A stretch of 61,334 nucleotides of DNA from Acidobacteriota bacterium. GTDB taxonomy: Bacteria; Acidobacteriota; Thermoanaerobaculia; Thermoanaerobaculales; Thermoanaerobaculaceae. The stretch's first letter is position 1. The number at the start of each line of letters is the position of its first letter. Below are positions 1 to 7,874 of the stretch, in pieces. The stretch spans positions 1-61,334 of the forward strand of contig JACQZW010000049.1 of the NCBI GenBank assembly GCA_016213675.1, given 5' to 3'. Made by a program: the position numbers and the translations under genes. The notes below the pieces were generated by a model that worked only from the letters and a program-made list of their open reading frames with translations, was not told the origin of the DNA and did no database searches.

Positions 1-1790
1 ACGCTCGTGGTCTTGACGTTGCCCGGGGTGTACAGCCTGAGCTCGGCCGTGGCCGCCTCCGTGCCCGGGTTGAGCGCCCCGAGGTCGGTCCGCCACCGGC
101 TGTCGTTCGCCCCGTTCGCGTGGCTCGCCACCGGGAGCCAGCGACTGTACGAGGTCGGGGCCGGCGTCGCGGTCGACGTGGGCGCCGGCGGAGGCGTGAA
201 CGGGCCGATCCACAGGTGGTCGGTGTTCCACGTCTGCGCGCTGCCGCTGGTCGCCGTGACGCGGACGACCTCGGCCCCTGCCAGCCCCGCAGGGATCACC
301 GCGGACACCCAGACGCCACGTCCATCGCTGACGGTGATCGGCGCGACGATCGGCCGGGAGAGGTCGGGAGCACCGTTGAAGTCCTCGTACAGGACCCAGG
401 GAACGCCCAGGCTCGAGGTCACCGACAGCGTCGCCGTCGGCGTGCCCGAGACCTGCTCGAACTCGTGCCGGAAGCTCACCTGGTGCCCGGGCCTCGCGCT
501 CCCGAAGCCGGGCCCGGTGAGCAGGTACGGCGGGGCCAGGGTTCCGCCGAACATCCTGATCGGCGCCGGGCCGATGCAGGTGATCCCCTCGGACTGGTGC
601 AGACCGAGCCCGCGCAGCACGCTCGCGCCACCAGCCCCGGGCAGGGTGCTGCCGTCGCCCTCGTAGCAGCCGTGCAGCTCGACCACGCAGCCGGCGCACG
701 CGCCCGCCTGACCGCCGTAGTCGAAGTTGATCGTCGACTTGAACTCCCACTGGTCGGCCGCGAGGTTCATGCCGGACGGGCAGAGGACGCGCGGCGACGC
801 CGCGCCGCGCAGTGCTGCCCAGAACCTGCCCGGCTGGGCGGGGAGCGACCTCACGAGGTAGCCGGCGCGCTCGGGGGCGAGCTCGAGCGGTAGCGACAGG
901 ACGGTCTGCTGCCCCGAAGGCCGGGTGTAGTCGAGCAGCTCCAGGCGGGGCGCGTCGGCGCCGCGCAGCGAGATCGGTATCGTCGCGACGCCGGACGTCG
1001 CGGTCGAGCCGGGGACGGGGAACTGCACCCCGAAGAAGGTGTCGTCCGACTGCAGGAGGTCGACCCACTCCTGGCAGGTCGCGGTCGAAAGGGCGTTGCC
1101 GGGGTCGCCCACCCACAGGTTGGAGTTCCAGACGTAGTACACGGCCGCGGGGGCTTCGGCCGGCCCGGAGGGCTCCGCGGCGGACGCCGGAGCCTCCGCA
1201 ACGTGAAGCGCTGGATCCGCGGCGCCTGTGTCGCCGAGGTCGGCCGACGACGAGCCTTCGGCAGTAAAGGACGCGCCCTTCGTCACGCACGTGGTGCCGT
1301 AGGTGCCCGCCGGGGTCGTTGCCGTGAAGGTGTCGGTGACGTCACCCACCGGTTTGATGTACGACACCTGGACCGATCCCCCGACCACGACCGTGAACCT
1401 GTAGGGGGGAGGCCCCTCGGGGTTGGCCGGCGGGTTGCCGTCGAAGTCGATCGAGGTGGACCCTTCGGGCGGGGTCCAGGTCGCCGTGGCCGGGGACCCG
1501 TACGGCAGGCCTCCCGGCGTCTGGCCGATCCGGAGTTGGTGCAGGACTCGGCCATTGTCCACCGACGTCGAGAGCGTCGGCGCCGCATCAGGCGGCACCC
1601 CGCCGTTCATCGGCGACCACGCGAGGTTCGAGACCTTCCACGTCCTGACGAAATCGCACTCGCACTGCGCCAGGTGTCGCGAACCCATCGTCAGGGGCAC
1701 GACGACCCACGCCAGGAAGAGCAGCGCCGCGAGGTTTCGCACCCGCCGGTCGCGTCCGATTCGCATGAACAGGCCACGGAGATCCGCCAT
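1..1790 (-). CDS. Secreted protein of unknown function, 3' end outside window
   Basis: The reading frame is open from the ATG at 1790 to base 1 with no stop, so about 596 residues are visible and the C-terminus is missing. GGGGAGG sits just upstream of the ATG. The N-terminus is basic and then hydrophobic (LAALLFLAWVVVPL), which fits a signal peptide or anchor. The middle is rich in Cys, Pro, Ser and Gly and looks beta-sandwich-like. The last visible part (VASHANGANDSRWRTDLGALNPG) resembles a domain seen repeatedly in secreted acidobacterial proteins. No catalytic motif was found, so I assign no function; a cell-surface or exported role is inferred. Confidence 0.7.
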   Translation of the reverse strand, partial: MADLRGLFMRIGRDRRVRNLAALLFLAWVVVPLTMGSRHLAQCECDFVRTWKVSNLAWSPMNGGVPPDAAPTLSTSVDNGRVLHQLRIGQTPGGLPYGSPATATWTPPEGSTSIDFDGNPPANPEGPPPYRFTVVVGGSVQVSYIKPVGDVTDTFTATTPAGTYGTTCVTKGASFTAEGSSSADLGDTGAADPALHVAEAPASAAEPSGPAEAPAAVYYVWNSNLWVGDPGNALSTATCQEWVDLLQSDDTFFGVQFPVPGSTATSGVATIPISLRGADAPRLELLDYTRPSGQQTVLSLPLELAPERAGYLVRSLPAQPGRFWAALRGAASPRVLCPSGMNLAADQWEFKSTINFDYGGQAGACAGCVVELHGCYEGDGSTLPGAGGASVLRGLGLHQSEGITCIGPAPIRMFGGTLAPPYLLTGPGFGSARPGHQVSFRHEFEQVSGTPTATLSVTSSLGVPWVLYEDFNGAPDLSRPIVAPITVSDGRGVWVSAVIPAGLAGAEVVRVTATSGSAQTWNTDHLWIGPFTPPPAPTSTATPAPTSYSRWLPVASHANGANDSRWRTDLGALNPGTEAATAELRLYTPGNVKTTS

Positions 1791-1920
1791 CGTCGCCTCC
1801 CCCACGTCCCGGCAGCCGGTTGGTCACCGACACACACACTCGCGCTCAGGGTGTCACCCGACGATCTTAGACGGCCGCCGCGGTTTATCAAGGGACACCG
1901 CGCCATGAGCGCCGCGCGGG

Positions 1921-3006
1921 TCAGCGGGGGAAGGTCTGGAGGACGAGCTGGAGCGTGGTGTCGGGGGCGACGCCGACGCCTCCGTAGCGCAGGTCCTGGC
2001 CGAGCTCGAGCCCGAACGAGAGACCCCGCCGCGTCGTGTGTGTGAGCCCGTAGCGGAGCAGGAGGGCCGGATGGCCGACATCGCCGCCGGCGATCGCCGC
2101 GAAGGGCGAGCGCTGGTAGGTGGCCGTGAGCGCGGCTCGGGTCCGAGCACCGAGCGCCGCCTCGATGCCGAGAGCGGCGTGCCAGAGCTCGCCGCGACGG
2201 ACCCCGAGCAGCGTGCCGGACAACGAAGGGCGGGTGTAGCCGGCGCCCAGCCGCAGCTCGGCCCGCCGCCACGTCCAGATCGAGAACGCACGCGCCCCCA
2301 GGTCCCACCCGCCGCTCCCGAAGAGCGTCCCGGCGGCGCCCGTGGGCGCCTCGACGGCGAGCAGGCCGCGCTGCTCGCCGCCGAGCCAGGCGCCGAGCGG
2401 CGCGGCGACCGCGACGGAGATGTCGCCCAGTCCGGAGCCGGAGAGGCCGGACAGGGCGGCGATCCGGCCGCGCCTGCCGGACACGTAGACGTGGCTCTCG
2501 CCGCGGGGGAAGAGGTCGCGCGCCTGGCGGCCGAGGCCGGTGATCCTGTGGTAGCGCTCGACGACCCCGTCGGAGGCCGGCGCGCCGTGGTCGAGCCAGG
2601 GGATTCGCAGCGAGACCGAGAGGCCCCCGGGCAGCCCGCGCGTCGTCACCAGCTCGGTGCGCGACCCCTCGAGGTCGATCCAGTAGAGGTCGCGACCGGG
2701 GAAGCGCTCCTCCGTCGCCGCGAGGTCGGCGGCGGTGAGCGGAAGCCGCTCGGGCCAGGCCGAGCGGTGCACGGCGAGGATCTCGTTGCTGTGCTTCCAG
2801 TGGTTCCACATCGACGTGGTGAAGACGACGCGCCAGGCGCCGGCGCGCACCGGCTCCGCCTCGACGGCGGTGAACGGCAGCGTCGGCCCGCGCAGCGGAT
2901 CTGGCTCGCCGGCCAGCCACGGCGCCTCCTGCGCCCGGGTCGCCGGTGCGAGCAGTGCGAGAAGCGCGCCCACCGTCGCGCCACGCGCCCACCGTCGCGG
3001 CGTCAT
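1921..3006 (-). CDS. DUF3187-like outer-membrane beta-barrel protein
   Basis: This encodes 361 residues. It starts at the ATG that overlaps the stop of the upstream glycosyltransferase by four bases, so the pair is translationally coupled. The first 25 residues (GALLALLAPATRAQ) are a clear signal peptide. The rest alternates polar and hydrophobic residues like a porin-type barrel and ends in Phe-Pro-Arg. The pattern resembles the DUF3187 family: a W-rich start, a strand giving xxPWLDHG, then ERYHRITGLGRQARD. The family has no known biochemical function. An outer-membrane location is inferred from the signal peptide and strand pattern. Confidence 0.6.
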   Translation of the reverse strand: MTPRRWARGATVGALLALLAPATRAQEAPWLAGEPDPLRGPTLPFTAVEAEPVRAGAWRVVFTTSMWNHWKHSNEILAVHRSAWPERLPLTAADLAATEERFPGRDLYWIDLEGSRTELVTTRGLPGGLSVSLRIPWLDHGAPASDGVVERYHRITGLGRQARDLFPRGESHVYVSGRRGRIAALSGLSGSGLGDISVAVAAPLGAWLGGEQRGLLAVEAPTGAAGTLFGSGGWDLGARAFSIWTWRRAELRLGAGYTRPSLSGTLLGVRRGELWHAALGIEAALGARTRAALTATYQRSPFAAIAGGDVGHPALLLRYGLTHTTRRGLSFGLELGQDLRYGGVGVAPDTTLQLVLQTFPR

Positions 3007-3923
3007 CGCCTGCCCCTGCCGCACCGCTCGTCGAGGGCGTCGAGCAGGGCCGCGCTGGCATCGAGGTCGAAGCGGCGCGCGAAGTCGTACCTCCCGCTCG
3101 TGAGCTCTTCGAGATCGGCCGGGCCGAGGACGCGCGCGTGGCCGCCGGGCTGCTCGTCCACGTCGGCGAAGCGGCGGTTGTCGGCGACGATGCGGAAGCT
3201 CGCGTGGTTGGCGAGGACGGTGGGGACGAGCGACTCGTCGGGCACCACCGTGCGCCGGTAGTACGACACGAGCTCGGGTCGGCGCTCGAGCTCCGCCGCG
3301 AGGTACGCGACGCAGGCGACCGAGAGCGCGTGCCACATCGAGCCGCCGAAGCACCGGAAGCTCTCGGAGAACGGCGTCCGCCGCGCGGGCCAGCCGACCA
3401 GCGCGCCGTAGGTGAGGTAGAGCTGAAGCGGCGTGAGCGCCTCCACGGGATGCAGCAGGCGCAAGAAGGGCGTGAGCCGGTCGGGCAGCTCGGCGTACTG
3501 GTGGAAGTACCGCCGGCGGGCGCGGCGCAGCGGCCACGGGGAGTCCGGCGAGGCGATGTCCCAGTGCGCCAGGAAGGCGTCGGCGCGGCCCCCGGAGAGA
3601 TCGGACTCGATCGCGGACACCGGCCTGACCGGGTAGTCCTGGCCGGACAGGTAGACGAGCCAGTCGAACGGCTCGCCCGCGGCCAGCAGGTGGGCCACGC
3701 CCTCGAGGTACGGCTCGAGGCAGGAGAAGCGCCCGCGCCGGACCGGGGCGCGGCGCTGGATCACGATCGCGCCCGTCCCCGCCAGCACCGTCTCGTCGAG
3801 CGGCACCCGGGAGGCGTCGTGGACGACGAGGATCGCGGCGTCGCTCGCGGAGCGGAGGGTGGTGACGAGCCGGGCGAGGAGCGCCGGCTGGGTGTGACTC
3901 TGGATCAGGTAGGTGCATCGCAC
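3003..3923 (-). CDS. Core-2/I-branching-type glycosyltransferase (GT14 family)
   Basis: The 306-residue protein has the Branch-family layout: an N-terminal HTQPALLARLV segment, DASRVPLDE, then the hallmark SGQDYPV at residues 93-99, followed by RYFHQY and a late PDES region. Family members transfer N-acetylglucosamine or xylose to glycans. In bacteria they usually sit in exopolysaccharide or surface-glycan clusters. The start is GTG at 3923; a GGAGG lies about 13 bases upstream, which is rather far, and there is no better in-frame start. It overlaps the DUF3187-like gene by ATGA and is divergent from the glycosyltransferase at 4005. Donor and acceptor cannot be told from sequence. Confidence 0.8.
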   Translation of the reverse strand: MRCTYLIQSHTQPALLARLVTTLRSASDAAILVVHDASRVPLDETVLAGTGAIVIQRRAPVRRGRFSCLEPYLEGVAHLLAAGEPFDWLVYLSGQDYPVRPVSAIESDLSGGRADAFLAHWDIASPDSPWPLRRARRRYFHQYAELPDRLTPFLRLLHPVEALTPLQLYLTYGALVGWPARRTPFSESFRCFGGSMWHALSVACVAYLAAELERRPELVSYYRRTVVPDESLVPTVLANHASFRIVADNRRFADVDEQPGGHARVLGPADLEELTSGRYDFARRFDLDASAALLDALDERCGRGRR

Positions 3924-4004
3924 CGAGGGTTGCGATCCTCCGGACCGGCACCAGCTCCGGCGGATTCCCGCCGCTCGCGCCGCTTGGGTACACTACCATG
4001 TCAC

Positions 4005-5003
4005 ATGGAAGTCACCTTCTTCCACTCGGGCGCCCGCGAGTTCGGCCCTCCCGCCGCGATCGATCCCGATCGCGAGCCGCACCGGTTCGAGCGCGGCGAG
4101 CACGCCTGGACCGTCCAGACCTGCGTCCGCCTGGCGCGAGCCGGCCTTCCGGTCAGCCTCGCCGACCGGGCACCGTCGCACGGCATCGTGGTGTTCCACG
4201 CCAAGGAGCGGCGCGAGCTGCTGCGCTCGCTGCCGGCTCGCGCCGACGTCCTCCTGGTCGGCATCCGGGCTGACAACGGCGAGTGCCGCGCTGCCGATGC
4301 CGAGGTGGTGCAGAACGGGCGCTTCGCGGACGGTCGCCGGCGGGTCTTCATCCCATTCTGGCCGCAGCCGGGACTCGTCCCCCGCGACCCGGGCCGAGGC
4401 GCGACGATCCGCCGCGCCGCCTTCAAGGGCTTCACCCGCAACCTCGCCAGCGAGCTGCGCTCCCCTGCGTGGAGCGGGTTCCTCGACTCGCTCGGTATCG
4501 ACTGGGTGCTCGACGGGATGGACTTCCACGATCACCTGAACGGGCGGGACGGCCTGCGCTGGGCCGACTACCGCGACATCGACCTCGTCGTTGCCGTACG
4601 CGAGACGGACCTCCGGCTGCACACCGAAAAGCCCGCGGCCAAGCTCTACAACGCGTGGGCCGCCGGTGTCCCGGCGGTGCTCGGGTGCGAGCACGCGTAC
4701 CGGGAGCTGCGGCACTCCGAGCTCGACTACCTGGAGGTCGCGGACCTCGCCGGCGCGCAGGCCGCGGTGGCCCGGCTCCTGGGGGATCCCGCGCTCTACC
4801 GCAGGATGGTGGAGCATGGCCGGCGCCGGGCCGGCGAGTTCGCCCCCGAGCGCATCCTCGAGCGCTGGCGCACGCTTCTCTTCTCCGAGCTGCCTGCCTT
4901 CGCCGCCACCCCGCGCGGCCGCCTGCTCCGCCGCCTGCCGGTGCGTGTGAAGGCGGTGGCACGCGCCGTCACGCGGCGTCTCGCGGTGCGACCGCGGCGG
5001 TGA
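4005..5003 (+). CDS. Putative GT-B glycosyltransferase
   Basis: The 332-residue soluble protein ends with a GT-B nucleotide-sugar-binding pattern: EKPAAKLYNAWAAGVPAVLG near residue 208, then a HAYRELRHSELDYLEV loop and a helical tail that closes back on the N-terminal domain. The N-terminal half carries FFHSGAREFG and a Rossmann-like strand (ADVLLVGIRAD). No signal peptide is present. A TACACT -10-like hexamer at 3989-3994 lies so close to the ATG that the transcript may be nearly leaderless. It is divergent from the GT14 gene and upstream of the radical SAM gene, which suggests a small glycan-synthesis patch. Substrate unknown. Confidence 0.7.
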   Translation: MEVTFFHSGAREFGPPAAIDPDREPHRFERGEHAWTVQTCVRLARAGLPVSLADRAPSHGIVVFHAKERRELLRSLPARADVLLVGIRADNGECRAADAEVVQNGRFADGRRRVFIPFWPQPGLVPRDPGRGATIRRAAFKGFTRNLASELRSPAWSGFLDSLGIDWVLDGMDFHDHLNGRDGLRWADYRDIDLVVAVRETDLRLHTEKPAAKLYNAWAAGVPAVLGCEHAYRELRHSELDYLEVADLAGAQAAVARLLGDPALYRRMVEHGRRRAGEFAPERILERWRTLLFSELPAFAATPRGRLLRRLPVRVKAVARAVTRRLAVRPRR

Positions 5004-5093
5004 CACCCCTGCCCGGCGGGGCGGCGGGTCGCGACGGGTACAATCGGTCGTGAGGCCGGCGGGGAACCGTACCGGCGAAGGGGGGAGTCGGCG

Positions 5094-6929
5094 ATGAGTG
5101 CCTTCCGCAGGGTGGCGCTGCTGCAGTCGCATCCGCGGACTCCGGTGTGGCACGACTACTACGTCCCGGACCTGGTCGAGCTCGCCAGCCTGGCCGCCGC
5201 CATCAGGCCCTTCGTCGAGGAGGTCGCGATCCCGGTCGGCCCGACCGACCGCGACCCGCTGCACGCCTTCGAGAGCTACCTGCGCCGCCACCGACCCGAC
5301 CTCGTCGGGATCTCGAGCTTCACCTGCGGGGCAGGCTCCGCCCGGCGCTACGCCGCCCTCGCCCACCGGCACGGCGCGGTGGTGGTCATGGGCGGCTACC
5401 ACCCCTCGGCGCTGCCCGAGGAGGTGCTCGCCTGCCCGGACGTCGACGTCGTGGTGCGCGGCGAGGGCGAGGCAACCTTCGCCGAGCTCGTCCGCACCGG
5501 CTCGCCCGAGGGCGTCGCCGGGACGTCCTTCCGCCGCGACGGCCAGATAGTCCACAACCCGGCGCGCGAGCCGATCCAGGACCTCGACGCGCTGCCGCGG
5601 CCGCTGCGCGAGCTCCGGCCGCGGCGCTGCGGCCTCGCCGGCGCCGACTACCACACCGACACCGTCTACGCGTCGCGCGGCTGTCGCGGACGCTGCGTGT
5701 TCTGCGCCAACCACCTGGTCGGGGGCGCCTGGCGCCCGCGCCGGGTCGACGCGATCCTGGCCGAACTTTTCAGCATCCCACCGCTGCCCCGGGGCCGCCG
5801 CAAGAAGGTCAAGTTCTGGGACTCGAGCTTCCTCGCCGAGCCCGAGCGGGTCGAGACGCTGTGCCAGGGCATCATCGAGCACGGGCTCGACCGGCACTTC
5901 CGCTACGTCGCCGAGTCGCGCGCCGAGGACGTGGTGCGCGGAGCCGCGGTTCTGCCGATCATGCAGCGGGCCAGCTTCGCGCGCATCGGCTGCGGGGTCG
6001 AGAGCCCGAACCGCCGCACCCACGCGACCCTGCGCAAGGGGCTGAACCTCGACCACGTCGGCCGCGCGGCCGAGCTCCTCGCCGGCGCCGGCCTGCAGTT
6101 CTCGAAGTTCCTCATCGTCGGCCACGAAGGCGAGGACGAGGCGGACATCCTCGCCTACCCCGAGTACGCGCTGTCGCACGGCACCCGGCTGCAGAACACC
6201 ACGTTCTTCATCATGACCCCCTACCCGGGCACCGAGCTCGCCGCCCGGATGACCGCCGCCGGCACCATCGCGAGTCGGAACTGGGACCTGTACACCAACC
6301 ACGGCGCGGTGATCTCGCCGGGGGGAATCGGTCCGCGCCGCCTCCAGCTCCTGCACGCCGCGGTCGCGATGCGCTACAAGTGCTCGCGCCGCTTCGCCGC
6401 CGGGCGCTCCGCCGCCGAGATCCTCGCCGCCTGCTTCGAGCCGCTCCTGCTCCTCGCCACCGTCGAGCTGCAGCGCGACGGCGCGGTCGCCGACGCCGAG
6501 GTCGCCGGGGTCATCCACGACGCCCTCGCGGCCGCGGACGGCGTCGCCACCCGCCCCGTGCGACGCGCTCGCCGGCGCGTCCGCGAGCGCCTGGTGGCCT
6601 GCTTCCACGCCGACGGCCGGGCACCTCGCCTGATCGGCGTCGCCCGCCTCGGGGACGAGGAGCGCCTCCTCCTCGGAGCCGAAGCCGAGCGCCTCGCGGG
6701 AGCGATCCGCGTCCACGTCTCGCTCGAACGGCTCGTCGCCCTCGCGCGGCGGCTGGATCACCGCCGCCTGGCCGCCGACGGCATGACGCTGGCCCACAAT
6801 CCGCGCGCCTTCCGGCTCGCCTGGCTGCCCTCCTTCGCTCGCGAGCTGGCGGCCGCACTCCTCGGGCTCGCCGGTATGCTCGGCTTCCACCTCCGCCGCC
6901 GGTTCTTCGCGGCTTTCGACCGTCGTTGA
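5094..6929 (+). CDS. Radical SAM protein with B12-binding-like N-terminal domain
   Basis: The 611-residue protein starts with a Rossmann-like domain: PDLVGISSFTCGAG, then VVMGGYHPSALPEEV and VVVRGEGE at about 65-130, as in the cobalamin-binding class. The DxHxxG cobalamin-ligand motif is not evident. The radical SAM core follows, with its [4Fe-4S] ligands in CRGRCVFC (Cys197, Cys201, Cys204). Later KFLIVGHEGE and MTPYPGTELA match the BchE/P-methylase-like group. The C-terminal 200 residues are helical and not recognised. The ATG at 5094 has a strong GGGGGGAG ribosome site, and TACAAT at 5039 may be the -10. The reaction is not predictable; methyl transfer or ring chemistry on a lipid or cofactor are options. 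Confidence 0.8.
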   Translation: MSAFRRVALLQSHPRTPVWHDYYVPDLVELASLAAAIRPFVEEVAIPVGPTDRDPLHAFESYLRRHRPDLVGISSFTCGAGSARRYAALAHRHGAVVVMGGYHPSALPEEVLACPDVDVVVRGEGEATFAELVRTGSPEGVAGTSFRRDGQIVHNPAREPIQDLDALPRPLRELRPRRCGLAGADYHTDTVYASRGCRGRCVFCANHLVGGAWRPRRVDAILAELFSIPPLPRGRRKKVKFWDSSFLAEPERVETLCQGIIEHGLDRHFRYVAESRAEDVVRGAAVLPIMQRASFARIGCGVESPNRRTHATLRKGLNLDHVGRAAELLAGAGLQFSKFLIVGHEGEDEADILAYPEYALSHGTRLQNTTFFIMTPYPGTELAARMTAAGTIASRNWDLYTNHGAVISPGGIGPRRLQLLHAAVAMRYKCSRRFAAGRSAAEILAACFEPLLLLATVELQRDGAVADAEVAGVIHDALAAADGVATRPVRRARRRVRERLVACFHADGRAPRLIGVARLGDEERLLLGAEAERLAGAIRVHVSLERLVALARRLDHRRLAADGMTLAHNPRAFRLAWLPSFARELAAALLGLAGMLGFHLRRRFFAAFDRR

Positions 6930-6964
6930 TCGCCGGTCGCGCGGGCGCCGAGGGCGCCGCCGCT

Positions 6965-7027
6965 GAAACGCAACCAGGAAGTTGCGTTTCTACGCGCCGG
7001 GCCTTAACATGCAATCTGGAGGTTGCA
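6965..7027. promoter_or_regulatory. Tandem dyad operators over the AHSA1-arsR promoter
   Basis: Operator 1 is a 10-bp perfect inverted repeat, GAAACGCAAC at 6965-6974 and GTTGCGTTTC at 6981-6990. Operator 2 is TGCAA at 7010-7014 and TTGCA at 7023-7027. Their cores, at 6970-6985 and 7011-7026, match at 13 of 16 positions and lie 41 bp apart, close to four helical turns. A plausible promoter fits between them: -35 TTGCGT at 6982-6987, 17-bp spacer, -10 TAACAT at 7005-7010. Operator 2 also covers the GGAGG ribosome site. The likely ligand is the ArsR-type repressor encoded by the second gene of the operon. Confidence 0.65.
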
Positions 7028-7030
7028 CGT

Positions 7031-7495
7031 ATGGACACGACCACCACCGACCGCATCGAGAAGGAAGTCGTCCTGAAGGCTCCTCGCTCGCGGGTATGGC
7101 GCGCCATCAGCGACCCGAGGGAGCTCGGCGCGTGGTTCCGCGCCGTGCTCGTGGGTCCGTTCGAGCCGGGCGCGACGGTCACGGGACACTCCACGTACCC
7201 CGGCTGGGAGCACCTGGAGTGGCAGATCGTGGTGGAGGCCGTGGAGCCGGAGCGGCTGCTCTCGTTCCGCTGGCACCCTTACGCCGTCGACCCTGACCAG
7301 GACTACACGGGCGAACCGACGACACTGGTCACGTTCGTGCTGGAACAGGTCCCGGAGGGCACCAGGCTCACCGTCACGGAGTCCGGCTTCGACGGCATCC
7401 CGCTGCAGCGCCGGGCCGAGGCGTTCCGCATGAACAGCCAGGGCTGGGCGACGCAGATGGAGAACGTCGCGCACTATGTCGCCGAAAGGAGCTGA
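7031..7495 (+). CDS. SRPBCC/AHSA1 family protein
   Basis: The 154-residue protein is a complete START-like (SRPBCC) domain of the AHSA1 subgroup. It opens with IEKEVVLKAPRSRVWRAISDP, followed by ELGAWFRA, a GHSTYPGWEHLEWQ segment and the terminal amphipathic helix (GWATQMENVAHYVAE). Family members bind hydrophobic ligands in a deep cavity; no enzymatic motif is seen. The ATG has GGAGG eight bases upstream. The gene overlaps the arsR-type gene by 20 bases, the usual pairing in which the regulator controls both genes. The physiological ligand is unknown. Confidence 0.9.
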   Translation: MDTTTTDRIEKEVVLKAPRSRVWRAISDPRELGAWFRAVLVGPFEPGATVTGHSTYPGWEHLEWQIVVEAVEPERLLSFRWHPYAVDPDQDYTGEPTTLVTFVLEQVPEGTRLTVTESGFDGIPLQRRAEAFRMNSQGWATQMENVAHYVAERS

Positions 7496-7817
7496 CGCGC
7501 TCGCTCGCGACCCGGCGTCCGTCTTCGCTGCGCTCGGCGATCGCACCCGCCTCCGCCTCGTGGCCAGGATGGCCGCCGACGAGCCGCAGTCGATCTCCCG
7601 GCTCACGGCTGGCACAGGCGTCACCCGGCAGGCCGTCACCCGCCACCTCCAGGTCCTGGCGGCCGCCGGCCTGGTCCGCGGCCGCCGGCGCGGACGCGAG
7701 GTGGTCTGGGCGATCGAGCCCGACCGCCTCGTCGAGGCGCGCCGCGCCCTCGACGAGATCTCGGCCCAGTGGGACCGCGCCCTCGCCCGCCTGCGGGCCC
7801 ACGTCGAAGCCGAGTAG
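7476..7817 (+). CDS. ArsR-family winged-helix repressor
   Basis: The 113-residue protein has the compact ArsR fold: ALGDRTRLRLVARM as the first helix pair, then a helix-turn-helix whose recognition helix is TRQAVTRHLQVL, and a wing with GRRRGREVVW. It lacks the cysteine metal-binding motif of arsenic or zinc sensors (no ELCVCDL). It therefore belongs to the non-metal subgroup that travels with AHSA1 genes. The ATG lies inside the end of the AHSA1 gene, so translation is coupled. The paired dyads at 6965-7027 are its probable autoregulatory sites. Confidence 0.9.
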   Translation: MSPKGADALARDPASVFAALGDRTRLRLVARMAADEPQSISRLTAGTGVTRQAVTRHLQVLAAAGLVRGRRRGREVVWAIEPDRLVEARRALDEISAQWDRALARLRAHVEAE

Positions 7818-7874
7818 CTGCGCCTTCGCGCTGCCGCTCGGCGCGCGATGTCGAGATCGAATCAGGTCACGCGC

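Noticed and set aside
3007..3999. Upstream extension of the DUF3187-like frame to a 692-residue protein
   Set aside because: The extra residues are Arg/Pro/Ala-rich shadow of the GT14 gene. The internal ATG at 3006 is followed by a clean signal peptide and overlaps the upstream stop by ATGA.
3993..6890. A 965-codon open frame on the minus strand
   Set aside because: It runs opposite the well-supported glycosyltransferase and radical SAM genes. Its product is low-complexity, rich in Gly, Glu, Val and Arg, and has no motifs. This is typical antisense openness in GC-rich DNA.
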